DNA from: an uncultured Hyphomicrobiales bacterium
Lineage (GTDB): Bacteria; Pseudomonadota; Alphaproteobacteria; Rhizobiales; Beijerinckiaceae
DNA length: 23,133 nt
NCBI GenBank assembly: GCA_903903935.1
Contig: CAIVAX010000167.1
Location: 1 to 23,133, forward strand
Direction: 5' to 3'
Under the pieces are notes generated by a model. That model saw nothing but the letters and a program-made list of their open reading frames with translations, had not been told where the DNA came from and made no database searches. Positions 15,757 to 22,915 of the stretch are shown here, piece after piece (within the stretch, counting starts at the first letter, position 1; every line of letters starts with the position of its first letter). A program made the translations under genes and the position numbers.

Positions 15757-16401
15757 ATGGCTGAACAACCAAACATTATCGCCGCCTTTAGTGCCGATCA
15801 GGTCACCAAACTCACTGGCCTCACCAAAAGCCAATTGGCTTTTTGGGATAAGACAAGCTTTTTTCCCCCGCAATATGCCTCTGAAAATAGGCGCTCTGCT
15901 TATTCGCGGATTTATTCCTTCGAGGATCTCGTTGGACTAAGGACGCTCAGCGTCCTGATGAATGGGCATCATGTGCCAATGGCGCATCTCAAAGACGTTG
16001 CGCACAAGCTGTCCCGATATACTGCGCGGCCATGGTCTGACATCAAACTCATGGTCTGGAAGCGCAAGGTTCAGTGGATTGAACCCGATACGGGCCTTCC
16101 TGCAGGCATTGTCGACGGTCAATATCTCATGATCGAGATTGCCAACATTGTGGAGGATATGAAATCTGCTGTCCAGAAAGAGCGCGAGCGCGATCCTGCC
16201 GAAATAGGCAAGATTTCTCGACGCAAGTTTATTGCCCATAATCAAGCGGTGATAGCTGGAACGCGAATTCCAGTTGGCGCGATTCAACGCTTTTTGAAAG
16301 CCGGATATTCGATTGATGAGATTATCAAAGAATATCCCACGCTGACTGAAAGTGATGTGAAAGCAGCCCTATCTTTCCGCGAGCCCAAATCCGTTGCGTG
16401 A
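15757..16401 (+). CDS. MerR-like HTH/DUF433 fusion, probable antitoxin
   Basis: 214 residues in two parts. N-terminal part (about 10-85): SADQVTKLTGLTKSQLAFWDKTSFFPP then RIYSFEDLVGLRTLSVLMNGHHVPMAHLKDVAHKLS, the layout of a MerR-type winged helix-turn-helix (recognition helix, a conserved Trp, Tyr-Ser-x-x-Asp-Leu wing). Middle part of about 60 residues with a WSDIKLMVWKRKVQWIEPDTG strand region. C-terminal part (about 155-205): RRKFIAHNQAVIAGTRIPVGAIQRFLKAGYSIDEIIKEYPTLTESDVKAAL, a typical DUF433 (COG2442) domain. DUF433 proteins pair with DUF5615 PIN-like proteins in predicted toxin-antitoxin systems, and the next gene is one. The ATG at 15757 follows GGAGG by five bases; upstream ATGs lack a good site. 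The stop overlaps the next start (GTGA). The HTH suggests it represses its own operon. Confidence 0.82.
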   Translation: MAEQPNIIAAFSADQVTKLTGLTKSQLAFWDKTSFFPPQYASENRRSAYSRIYSFEDLVGLRTLSVLMNGHHVPMAHLKDVAHKLSRYTARPWSDIKLMVWKRKVQWIEPDTGLPAGIVDGQYLMIEIANIVEDMKSAVQKERERDPAEIGKISRRKFIAHNQAVIAGTRIPVGAIQRFLKAGYSIDEIIKEYPTLTESDVKAALSFREPKSVA

Positions 16402-16799
16402 GGCCGGATAGGCCCCGTCTGCGTTTCTTCCTTGATGAAAGCATTCCCGATTCTGTCGGGAGTATCTTGCGCGAAGCAGGCCATGAAGCCGTCTTACTCC
16501 GCGATAGCGGATTGGCACGAGGTTCGGCTGATCCTTTAGTTTGCGCTTATGCTGAAGTGAGCGAGTCAATCCTTGTCGCGATTGATGGCGACATGAAGCA
16601 GATTGCAAAACTGCATGGTATTGGGAATGGGCGCTTCAAAAATTTGAACCTCCTAAAAATTTCTTGTCCAGAACCAGACGCAGCTCGTCGGCTCAAGAGT
16701 GCACTGTCGTTGATCGAACATGAGTGGGGCGTAGGGGCAGGCAAGCCGCGGCGGCTGTTTGTCGAAGTTGCATCCAATGTGATCCGCACAGTCAGATAG
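16398..16799 (+). CDS. DUF5615 PIN-like protein, probable toxin nuclease
   Basis: 133 residues, GTG start overlapping the TGA of the DUF433 gene, so the pair is one coupled operon. The DUF5615/Mut7-C-like PIN fold is seen in RLRFFLDESIPDSVGSILREAGHEAVLLRDSGLARGSADPLVCAYAEVSESILVAIDGDMKQIA: acidic residues at Asp13/Glu14, Asp36, Asp45 and Asp63/Asp65 are in the places of PIN-type metal ligands. The usual 'T-x-D-x-D-F' ending of the third motif is here AIDGDMKQI, so the last Phe is replaced by Met. The C-terminal tail (about 90-133) is longer than in minimal family members and basic (KPRRLFVEVASNVIRTVR). By family it should be an RNase toxin neutralised by the upstream protein; activity has not been shown from sequence. 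A terminator-like palindrome lies 52 bases downstream. Confidence 0.8.
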   Translation: MRPDRPRLRFFLDESIPDSVGSILREAGHEAVLLRDSGLARGSADPLVCAYAEVSESILVAIDGDMKQIAKLHGIGNGRFKNLNLLKISCPEPDAARRLKSALSLIEHEWGVGAGKPRRLFVEVASNVIRTVR

Positions 16800-16851
16800 T
16801 TCAATCTACTTTAAAACAAAATTTCTTAGATTTTTGCTGAGCCAAATAGAA

Positions 16852-16877
16852 AACCGGCCGGAGTGATCCGGCCGGTT
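16852..16877 (-). terminator. Rho-independent terminator of the porin gene
   Basis: AACCGGCCGG (16852-16861) and CCGGCCGGTT (16868-16877) form a perfect 10-base-pair stem with a 6-base loop. On the minus strand it is followed by TTCTATTT, and it begins 27 bases after the porin stop codon. The stem may also stop plus-strand transcription from the toxin-antitoxin pair, but no T-run follows on that side. Confidence 0.85.
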
Positions 16878-16903
16878 GAAAGGTTAAACTGATTTGATCA
16901 GTC

Positions 16904-17851
16904 TCAGTATTTAGCGACGACCTTGGAGGGGCCGCTCAAATCCTTCATCGTCAGATCAGCCGAGAGGGTGAGCATGAAGCGATTGCCGCACCAGTTGGAA
17001 CGACCCGAGACATTGCCGGCCGGATCGCTGCTGACTGCATAGCATTGCGACTTGTTCAGATTGCTGCCGAAGTAGCGCGCATCAACTGTGAACACCTTGT
17101 AAGCGTAGGAGACGCCGGCATTCCAAGTGTTATAGCTGGGGAAAGCGAACTTGCCGAAGATCGATGTGGCAGAGGTTGTGCCCAGATATTGACGGCCATA
17201 TTCACCCGACACTGAGAAGCCTGTCTCGCCAAATGTATATTTGGAGGTCAAAGAGGCATAGGTGCTGGCAAAGCCATAACGATTCCAGTTTGGCGAATAA
17301 TAGACATTGGCGCCAATGTTGAAGGAATCCGTGATGTTGTAGCTCGGCTTGACATAGAGCTCGAGGAAGCTTGGGTCGCGAGCGGTTGTGGCTGTGTAAG
17401 TGCCGCCGGGATTGGTGCGTGTGTTTTGAACCAGACCCGCTGCATTGATCCAATATTGGCTCTTATTGCCGGGATAGACATAATAAATGCCGCCGACATC
17501 AACGCTGAACTGACCAACAGTCTGACGAACACCGGTGTAGAGATCGAGTTCGGCGGCGGGGGAGGTCGGGAGCTTCACGGCCCAGGGCTGAACGCCAGCA
17601 TAGAACTGGGTATCGCCAATGTTGTAGCGAGCTTCGCCATAAACGGTCGCGCTAGGATTGCCAGCAGTCTGCGAAACGCCACGAGAAACATAATCGGACA
17701 TCAATTTAGCGCCGAAGGCAAAGTCAAAGCCTGAGGGAGCAGCGGCGACCGGCGGAGGAGCAGCCTCCTTCTTGGAGGGCAGGTCAGCTGCGAAAGCTGA
17801 AAAGGTGGACAGGCTGAGTGCCGAAGCGGCGACAATGGCGGAGATCTTCAT
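16904..17851 (-). CDS. TorF family putative outer-membrane porin
   Basis: 315 residues. A signal peptide (1-21, MKISAIVAASALSLSTFSAFA, cut before ADLP) is followed by a Pro/Ala-rich linker (KKEAAPPPVAAAPSG) and an outer-membrane beta-barrel with alternating aromatic strands. FGAKLMSDYVSRGVSQTAGNPSATVYGEARY near the start of the barrel is the hallmark of the TorF (Gcw_chp) family. The C-terminus ends in KVVAKY rather than the common terminal Phe, with NRFMLTLSADLTMKDL before it. Two cysteines (QCYAVS and NWCGNRF) may form a periplasmic-side or loop disulfide. GAGGAG stands eight bases before the ATG, a strong site, and a strong terminator follows, so high expression is likely. The solute passed is unknown. 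Confidence 0.87.
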   Translation of the reverse strand: MKISAIVAASALSLSTFSAFAADLPSKKEAAPPPVAAAPSGFDFAFGAKLMSDYVSRGVSQTAGNPSATVYGEARYNIGDTQFYAGVQPWAVKLPTSPAAELDLYTGVRQTVGQFSVDVGGIYYVYPGNKSQYWINAAGLVQNTRTNPGGTYTATTARDPSFLELYVKPSYNITDSFNIGANVYYSPNWNRYGFASTYASLTSKYTFGETGFSVSGEYGRQYLGTTSATSIFGKFAFPSYNTWNAGVSYAYKVFTVDARYFGSNLNKSQCYAVSSDPAGNVSGRSNWCGNRFMLTLSADLTMKDLSGPSKVVAKY

Positions 17852-18144
17852 TATTAACTCCTCTGAAGTGATCCTGAGGCATTTTCTAGCGGGACTCGCA
17901 GGAAAAGCCTCGACGAAATGCTAAGCAAAGTGCCAACTTATTAGGCAAACTTAACGATTCAAAAGGACTTGTTGCAAATATACTACAAATCTGCTGTCCC
18001 ATTCTGAGACTTACTGGTTTTTGTTTCCTCTCAACTTGCCTGAGGCTGACGTGATTGCTGTATCCACAGGCTCATTGTCTCGATTTTGCCCGGCGATCCG
18101 AGGCCGCCCTTGCAAAGGGCGAATCATTTCACCCAAAAGGGAGG

Positions 18145-18951
18145 ATGAGCGAGCTGCCAGTTTCGACCCCAAATCAAATTGGCTTTGATCTCCCCTTCAT
18201 GATTCAAGAGTCCGGATCGCAAAGGTTTGGAGCGCGCTTGCATGGCTGGCTGAGCCTCGTGCCAGCCGATCTCGATTTGCTCACTGCACGTAGCTCGCTG
18301 TTTCTCACCCCAGCAGAGCTTGATATCGTCCTCAGCGCGCCTCATCGGGCGCGGCGGCACAGCCTGCTGATGGGTCGCTATGCTGCCAAACGGGCTGTGC
18401 GGGCGCTTTTGCCAGACCGAAGCTGGCAAGATTGCACCATACAGTCAGGTCCACTGGGCGAGCCTTTGTGTGTGGGAGACAATTTGCCAGAGCTCACTCT
18501 AAGTCTGTCACATTGTGACACTCTGGCGCTCGCAGCAATCCTGCCGCAGGACTGTCGTTTAGGCGTCGATGTGGAATGTCTGCGCCCTGATCTTGTGGAG
18601 AGTCTCGCAAGTCACAGTGCTGACAGAGAAATTGCGCTTTTGCCCAACGTGCTTGAATGGACGTTGGGGCAAAAAATGCTGGCGCTTTGGTGCCTGAAGG
18701 AGGCGCTCGCCAAAGCACACAAGACGGGCTTCACCCTGCCCTTTGATCAATTCGACATCTCTGATCTGACTTTTGATCAAGGCTGGCTGCAGGCGCGCTT
18801 TACCAATCTACCCGGCTATCAGGCGCAATGCCTGTGGACGCACCAGCATTGTCTGGCCCTCGCCTTTACTCAGCCCGGTACATTGCTGATCGACACGCAC
18901 GCATTGTGCCGCATATTGGCCACGCTCGAGCAGAGCCAATCAAGACGATAA
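18145..18951 (+). CDS. 4'-phosphopantetheinyl transferase (Sfp/Gsp type)
   Basis: 268 residues from ATG 18145. It transfers the phosphopantetheine arm from coenzyme A to a serine of carrier proteins. Motifs: GRYAAKRAVRALLP (77-90), SLSHCDTLALAAI (120-132), LGVDVECLRPD (139-149) with Mg-binding Asp142 and Glu144, and LWCLKEALAKAHKTGF (181-196) with the W-x-x-K-E-A-x-x-K signature (Trp182, Lys185, Glu186, Lys190). The larger size and W-CLKEA motif fit the Sfp type rather than the small AcpS. The start is uncertain: GGAGG directly abuts ATG 18145, ATG 18199 is an alternative, and a TTG at 18055 would add 30 unconserved-looking residues. No polyketide or peptide synthetase is nearby; its partner may be a carrier protein elsewhere or the fatty acid ACP. 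Confidence 0.87.
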   Translation: MSELPVSTPNQIGFDLPFMIQESGSQRFGARLHGWLSLVPADLDLLTARSSLFLTPAELDIVLSAPHRARRHSLLMGRYAAKRAVRALLPDRSWQDCTIQSGPLGEPLCVGDNLPELTLSLSHCDTLALAAILPQDCRLGVDVECLRPDLVESLASHSADREIALLPNVLEWTLGQKMLALWCLKEALAKAHKTGFTLPFDQFDISDLTFDQGWLQARFTNLPGYQAQCLWTHQHCLALAFTQPGTLLIDTHALCRILATLEQSQSRR

Positions 18952-18986
18952 GTGAAGTGACGGGAAATTGATGTGAATTGAAGGTT

Positions 18987-19062
18987 TGGTGGAGCTGATG
19001 AGATTCGAACTCACGACCTCTGCAGTGCGATTGCAGCGCTCTCCCATCTGAGCTACAGCCCC
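18987..19062 (-). tRNA. tRNA-Ala (anticodon CGC)
   Basis: On the minus strand 76 bases fold as a cloverleaf: acceptor GGGGCTG paired with CAGCTCC (one G-U pair), D-arm around GTAGCTCAGATGGGAGAGC, anticodon stem CTGCA/TGCAG with the 7-base loop ATCGCAC (anticodon CGC, reading GCG), and T-arm with GTTCGAATC. The 3' CCA is encoded (18987-18989). The anticodon follows from loop positions 34-36. Confidence 0.95.
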
Positions 19063-19072
19063 AATAAGAGGC

Positions 19073-19101
19073 TGTTTACGGGCCTAAATGCAGACTGTCA
19101 A
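19073..19101 (-). promoter_or_regulatory. Promoter of tRNA-Ala
   Basis: On the minus strand TTGACA (19101-19096) is followed by exactly 17 bases and TAAACA (19078-19073), a near-consensus sigma70 promoter. The mature tRNA begins 10 bases after the -10, so the 5' leader would be only about four bases. Position and quality make this the best promoter call in the window. Confidence 0.75.
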
Positions 19102-19255
19102 CGAAGCTGGGTCCTGCCTGCCGGTCAAAATGACCGCTTCAGGGGCTGCGAGCCTGTCAAAGCTAAACTATTCCCCAATGAACTGAGGGACTGGTTGCAC
19201 ACAAGAGTGAGCATGGTTACATCTGTCAGATCAATCCTGTGGCCTGGAGCCCTCA

Positions 19256-19546
19256 ATGCACGCCCTTTTTAGTGTGATCCTGCTGGCACTTGAACTTTAT
19301 ACTTATATCATCGTCGGTGTGGCCATTTTGTCCTGGCTGATCGCCTTCAATGTGGTGAATATGTACAATGATCTGGTCCGCTCGATCTGGACGGGTTTGA
19401 ACGCGCTGACCGAGCCAGCGCTAAAACCGATCCGCCGGTTTCTGCCCTCGATGGGCGGCATGGATATTTCGCCGGTCATTTTGCTGCTGATCATTTATTT
19501 CATCCGCCAATTGATCATTGATAATTTCTACCGCATGTCGTTCTGA
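19256..19546 (+). CDS. yggT: YggT family inner-membrane protein
   Basis: 96 residues with two hydrophobic segments. LFSVILLALELYTYIIVGVAILSWL (4-28) and DISPVILLLIIYFIRQLII (70-88) flank the conserved TEPALKPIRRFLPSMGGMDISPV, the YggT (Ycf19-related) core. Family members are small membrane proteins with reported roles in osmotic tolerance, division or photosystem assembly in different lineages; the role here is not known. GGAG lies seven bases before the ATG. The companion yggU starts 43 bases after its stop, across a triplicated 14-base repeat; the yggT-yggU order is common in proteobacteria. Confidence 0.92.
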   Translation: MHALFSVILLALELYTYIIVGVAILSWLIAFNVVNMYNDLVRSIWTGLNALTEPALKPIRRFLPSMGGMDISPVILLLIIYFIRQLIIDNFYRMSF

Positions 19547-19550
19547 CATT

Positions 19551-19592
19551 GAGATGATCATTTGGAGATGATCATTTGGAGGTGATCATTTG
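19551..19592 (+). repeat. Three tandem 14-base repeats carrying the yggU start
   Basis: GAGATGATCATTTG at 19551-19564 and 19565-19578, then GAGGTGATCATTTG at 19579-19592. The single A-to-G change in the third copy makes GGAGG (19578-19582), seven bases before TTG (19590-19592), the yggU start. Each copy also holds an ATGA or GTGA step, giving mini-ORFs 19554-19571 (MIIWR), 19568-19585 (MIIWR) and 19582-19593 (MII), each stop overlapping the next start. Confidence 0.92.
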
Positions 19593-19949
19593 ACGTTTGA
19601 TCGAGATCACGCTTGGTCAATCAAAACGGATGGTCTGATCCTGAGCGTACGGCTGACACCCAGATCCTCGCGCGATGCGCTGGAAGGTGTGGAACTCCTC
19701 AGTGATGGCAAAGCCATTGTCAAAGCCCGTGTCAGGGCTGTTGCCGATCAAGGCAGGGCTAATGCAGCCTTGCTGCAGGTGGTCAGCCAGGCTTTGAAAG
19801 TGCCTGTGAGCAAGGTCACGCTTCAATCAGGGAGCACCAGCCGCATGAAAACCATCCGTGTAGAGGGCGATGGCGCTGTGCTTGCTGCATCACTTGCCAA
19901 AGCGCTGCAATTGGCTTTGGATGAAGCGAACAAGCCTAAGCACGAGTGA
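19590..19949 (+). CDS. yggU: DUF167 family protein YggU
   Basis: 119 residues, small soluble DUF167 fold. Conserved stretch: LSVRLTPRSSRDALEG, KARVRAVADQGRANAALLQVVSQALKVPVSKVTLQSGSTSRMKTIRVEG; the V-x-P-x-x-x-x-D start, the A-x-x-x-G-x-A-N-x-x-L middle and S-G-x-x-x-R-x-K end are the family signature. The molecular function is not known. Start is TTG at 19590, preceded by GGAGG at seven bases; no in-frame ATG precedes the conserved part. Translation probably couples to yggT through the repeat-encoded mini-ORFs between them; this is inference. Confidence 0.9.
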   Translation: MTFDRDHAWSIKTDGLILSVRLTPRSSRDALEGVELLSDGKAIVKARVRAVADQGRANAALLQVVSQALKVPVSKVTLQSGSTSRMKTIRVEGDGAVLAASLAKALQLALDEANKPKHE

Positions 19950-20001
19950 ATGATTGCACGCAAAGCAGAGCTAACCGATTGATCAAGGTAAAGAGGCGAT
20001 G

Positions 20002-21051
20002 ATGACCAAGACCAATAGGGGCCGCTTTTTCGAAGACTTCCGGCTGGGGGATCACATTCGCCATGCCACACCGCGCACGATCAGCACGGGCGATGTGGCG
20101 CTCTATACGGCGCTTTATGGCAATCGCTTTGCGGTGCAATCAGCCGATAGTTTTGCGCAGGCTCTGGGCTATGAGCGCAGCCCCGTGGATGATCTTTTGG
20201 TCTTTCACATTGTTTTTGGTAAAACAGTTCCGGATATTTCGCTCAATGCTGTTGCCAATCTTGGCTATGCAGGATGCCGCTTTCTCGCCCCCGTCTATCC
20301 GGGCGATAGTTTGCATTCCGTCTCCGAAGTGATCGGCCTGAAAGAAAATTCCAATCGCCAGACAGGCGTTGTCTATGTGCGCTCGCAAGGCTTTAATCAA
20401 CACGGCACATTGGTGCTCGATTATATTCGCTGGGTGATGGTGCGCAAAAGCGCGGACGATGCAGCTTCACCGCCTGAACATGTGCCAAGCCTGCCTAAAA
20501 TTCTTCAGCCCGAGGCTTTGGGCGATGCCTGCCCGGCGCTCACTACGAATCATTATGATCGCGGCTTGGCTGGATCGCCCTATCTATGGGGCGATTATAC
20601 TGTGAGCGAAAAGATTGATCATGTGGATGGCATGACCATTGAAGAAGCCGAACATCAAATGGCAACGCGTCTGTATCAGAACACAGCCAAAGTGCATTTC
20701 AATCACTATAGCGAGTCACAGGGTCGGTTTGGCAAACGCCTCATTTATGGTGGCCATGTGATGTCGCTGGCCAGAGCGCTGAGCTTCAATGGGCTCGCCA
20801 ATGCCTTTCACATTGCTGCAATCAATGGTGGGCGCCATGTCGCGCCGATTTTTGCGGGTGAGACTGTATTTGCTTGGTCGGAGATTTTGGATAAAGCAAA
20901 ACTCGATGGCCGCGACGATGTGGCAGCGCTGCGCTTGCGCACGCTGGCCACCAAAAACCATCCCTGTTCAGATTTTCCATTGCAGGAGAAGGATGCTTAT
21001 CATCCGGCCATAATTCTTGATCTGGATTATTGGGTGCTGATGCCCGTTTGA
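20002..21051 (+). CDS. mch: Mesaconyl-CoA hydratase (MaoC family, ethylmalonyl-CoA pathway)
   Basis: 349 residues: two hotdog (MaoC-like) halves in one chain. The enzyme hydrates mesaconyl-CoA to beta-methylmalyl-CoA in the ethylmalonyl-CoA pathway of acetyl-CoA assimilation. The N-terminal half matches Rhodobacter-type Mch closely from memory: KTNRGRFFEDFRLGDHIRHATPRT, DDLLVFHIVFGKTVPDISLNAVANLGYAGCRFLAPVYPGD, IGLKENSNRQTGVVYVRSQG. The C-terminal half has FNHYSESQGRFGKRLIYGGHVMSLARAL, with the Asn-His and Gly-Gly-His of the hydratase site, and NGGRHVAPIFAGETV. I start at ATG 20002 (five bases after AGAGG, giving MTKTNRG); ATG 19999 is three bases earlier. Other pathway genes (ccr, ecm, msd, mcl) are not in the window. 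Presence implies the organism can use C1, C2 or C4 substrates by this route. Confidence 0.9.
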   Translation: MTKTNRGRFFEDFRLGDHIRHATPRTISTGDVALYTALYGNRFAVQSADSFAQALGYERSPVDDLLVFHIVFGKTVPDISLNAVANLGYAGCRFLAPVYPGDSLHSVSEVIGLKENSNRQTGVVYVRSQGFNQHGTLVLDYIRWVMVRKSADDAASPPEHVPSLPKILQPEALGDACPALTTNHYDRGLAGSPYLWGDYTVSEKIDHVDGMTIEEAEHQMATRLYQNTAKVHFNHYSESQGRFGKRLIYGGHVMSLARALSFNGLANAFHIAAINGGRHVAPIFAGETVFAWSEILDKAKLDGRDDVAALRLRTLATKNHPCSDFPLQEKDAYHPAIILDLDYWVLMPV

Positions 21052-21053
21052 AT

Positions 21054-21998
21054 TTAGCGTCCGCTTGCTGCGCGTTTGAAAAAATCAAAAATCATGCGAG
21101 CCGAATCAATATCATTATTCTGAGCTCCAACAGCTGCGCCGCGCGAAGAGGGCGTGCGCCGCCCGGGAATCGTGTGTCCGCCGCCTTCAATGCGCAACAA
21201 TTCAACAGGCACATTACAGCCAGCCAATTTTTCGGAAATCACCCGCGAGCCATCATTGGGATCACGATCAGGAAAATCAACACGGGTGATTTGTTGGCTG
21301 CATTTTGCCGCATCGGCAAAGGGCACCAAGCTCGCCTGTGTCGAGACGACATCATCAGTATAATCAGCGAGGCTTGCTTTACCGCCATTGAAGGGCACCA
21401 GCGGATCTCCCGTGCCATTGACCAACAAAAAGGGCAGCGGCTTGGATGGCTTGCAATTGCTAGCCAGATCAGCAGGAAGATTGGCGATGAGCGCGGCCGC
21501 CCCGGCAAACAGATCCGTCGATTCGCAGGCCAGACGCATGGCCAACATGCCGCCTGATGAGACACCGGCAACGTAAATCTTGCGTTTATCCGCCACGCCA
21601 TCGGCGACCAGCTTGGTGATAATGGCTCTGACAAATTGAGCATCATCTGTTGCGGGTCCAGATGCCTTGCCAACATCCCAACGCCCACCAATCGCTACTG
21701 GATAGACGAGGACAGCGCCCGATTTACGGGCGATGTCATCCAGCCCCAGACTGCGCTGCAGGCGGGTGACGCTGCCACGGCCCGCATGAAAAACGATGAT
21801 AGTTGTGCGTGGCGTCTTTTTTAATCGCGAGGTCTCGACCAGACGCAGATTGCGACTATGGCCATTCACCTCAATGGTGGCCCGTGTATCTGCCGCCCTC
21901 GCCGTGTGAGGGATGAGCATCATGATCAAGCCCGCCAGTCCCCATAGGACCAGAAGGGCAATATTGGAAAACTGGCGATTTTGACCTGACATGGCCAT
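21054..21998 (-). CDS. Secreted PHB-depolymerase/feruloyl-esterase-like hydrolase
   Basis: 314 residues. An N-terminal signal peptide or anchor (ALLVLWGLAGLIMMLIP, then HTARA before ADTRA at about residue 36) sends it across the inner membrane. Catalytic pattern of the LpqC/PHB depolymerase esterase family: FHAGRGS oxyanion loop in place of the usual HG(C), YVAGVSSGGMLAMRLAC with Ser148, NGTGDPLVPFNGG with Asp198 and GGGHTIPG with His275. Likely substrates are short-chain polyesters or aryl esters such as feruloyl sugars. The ATG is at 21998 or 21992; the Shine-Dalgarno is weak for both. It ends two bases after the stop of the convergent mesaconyl-CoA hydratase gene. A link between the two through polyhydroxybutyrate is possible but speculative. 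Confidence 0.85.
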   Translation of the reverse strand: MAMSGQNRQFSNIALLVLWGLAGLIMMLIPHTARAADTRATIEVNGHSRNLRLVETSRLKKTPRTTIIVFHAGRGSVTRLQRSLGLDDIARKSGAVLVYPVAIGGRWDVGKASGPATDDAQFVRAIITKLVADGVADKRKIYVAGVSSGGMLAMRLACESTDLFAGAAALIANLPADLASNCKPSKPLPFLLVNGTGDPLVPFNGGKASLADYTDDVVSTQASLVPFADAAKCSQQITRVDFPDRDPNDGSRVISEKLAGCNVPVELLRIEGGGHTIPGRRTPSSRGAAVGAQNNDIDSARMIFDFFKRAASGR

Positions 21999-22103
21999 CC
22001 AATCCGAGTGAGTTTTAAAATAATCTGTTCAGACTGTTTGAAACTAAGTGCAAAAACTCAGGCAGTCGGGATCATTTTGAGGAAGACTGACAAGAAATAG
22101 GAG

Positions 22104-22125
22104 ACTCCTTTATGTATACTCCTTT
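22104..22125 (+). promoter_or_regulatory. Direct repeat upstream of the EAL gene
   Basis: ACTCCTTT occurs at 22104-22111 and 22118-22125, a spacing of 14 bases. Between and overlapping them is TATACT (22115-22120), a fair -10 element that would give a leader of about 25 bases before ATG 22151, but no good -35 stands at the right distance. The repeats may be an activator site; evidence is weak. Confidence 0.25.
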
Positions 22126-22150
22126 CTAGCGATAAAAGTGAGTCGTTTTG

Positions 22151-22915
22151 ATGTATTCTTCAAATGATTTGCAAGATGCAATCCAGGCTGGGCAATTACG
22201 TGTGCTCTATCAGCCTCAGCTGACTGCGGATGGCCAGAAAATTGTTTCCGTTGAAGCTCTGGTGCGCTGGGCGCATCCGGTTCATGGCCTGCTGGGACCG
22301 GGGCATTTCGTGCCTTTGGCTGAGAAAACTGGCATGATCATCGAGCTGGGCGAGACCGTTCTACGACAAGCTTGCCAAGATGCCATGCGCTGGCCCGATC
22401 TGAGCATTGGTGTCAATGTCTCTCCCTTGCAGTTCCGCGATCCAGCCTATGCCGACAAGCTGGAACATATCGTGCGCGACTCAGGCTTGCCGTTTGAGCG
22501 TTTGGAGCTCGAGATTGTTGAAAGCTCTTATTTTGATGATCCCGACAAAGCGGACAAAATTCTGCGCCGCATAAGAGATCTGGGTATTAAAATCGCTCTG
22601 GATGATTTTGGCACCGGCTATTCCTCGCTCTCTTGCCTGCTGCGCCTGCCTCTGGACCGAATCAAGATTGATCGCTCGTTCGTCAGTGGCATTGATACGG
22701 TGCGCTCAGCCTCAATCGTGCACGCCATTATTGCTTTGGCCCGCGCCATTGGCCTCAAAGTCACAGCTGAGGGTATTGAAACCGATGACCAGCAAAAATT
22801 CCTGCGCGCGGCTGGAGCCCATATGCTGCAGGGCTTTTCATTTTCTATGCCGGTGACTGCGGAGCGGATTGATCAGCTTTTAGTGAGCGGCGAGCCCATT
22901 CGCGGCATCACATGA
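22151..22915 (+). CDS. Stand-alone EAL-domain c-di-GMP phosphodiesterase
   Basis: 254 residues, a single EAL domain with no sensor or GGDEF part and no membrane segment. It should hydrolyse cyclic di-GMP to pGpG. All catalytic landmarks are present: LYQPQL near the start, SVEALVRWAHP with the E-A-L triad, GVNVSPLQF, LELEIVESS with the metal-binding Glu, IALDDFGTGYSSLSCLLRLPLDRIKIDRSFV with the Asp-Asp pair and loop 6, TAEGIET, and MLQGFSFSMP. The ATG at 22151 is preferred over the adjacent TTG. Its stop codon is directly next to the stop of the converging receiver-domain gene. Because input domains are missing, control may come from expression or from a partner such as that receiver; this is inference. 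Confidence 0.9.
   Translation: MYSSNDLQDAIQAGQLRVLYQPQLTADGQKIVSVEALVRWAHPVHGLLGPGHFVPLAEKTGMIIELGETVLRQACQDAMRWPDLSIGVNVSPLQFRDPAYADKLEHIVRDSGLPFERLELEIVESSYFDDPDKADKILRRIRDLGIKIALDDFGTGYSSLSCLLRLPLDRIKIDRSFVSGIDTVRSASIVHAIIALARAIGLKVTAEGIETDDQQKFLRAAGAHMLQGFSFSMPVTAERIDQLLVSGEPIRGIT

Noticed and set aside
15587..15940. 117-codon plus-strand ORF overlapping the start of the DUF433 fusion gene
   Set aside because: It overlaps the MerR-like domain in another frame and has no domain; the overlapping frame carries clear homology.
17905..17950. Minus-strand TGGCAC followed by TTAGCA upstream of the porin, resembling a sigma54 promoter
   Set aside because: The distance between the GG and GC dinucleotides is 11 bases instead of 10 and the second element has a mismatch.
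19551..19592. A CRISPR-like repeat cluster
   Set aside because: The units are 14 bases and directly adjacent with no spacers; it is a simple tandem repeat.
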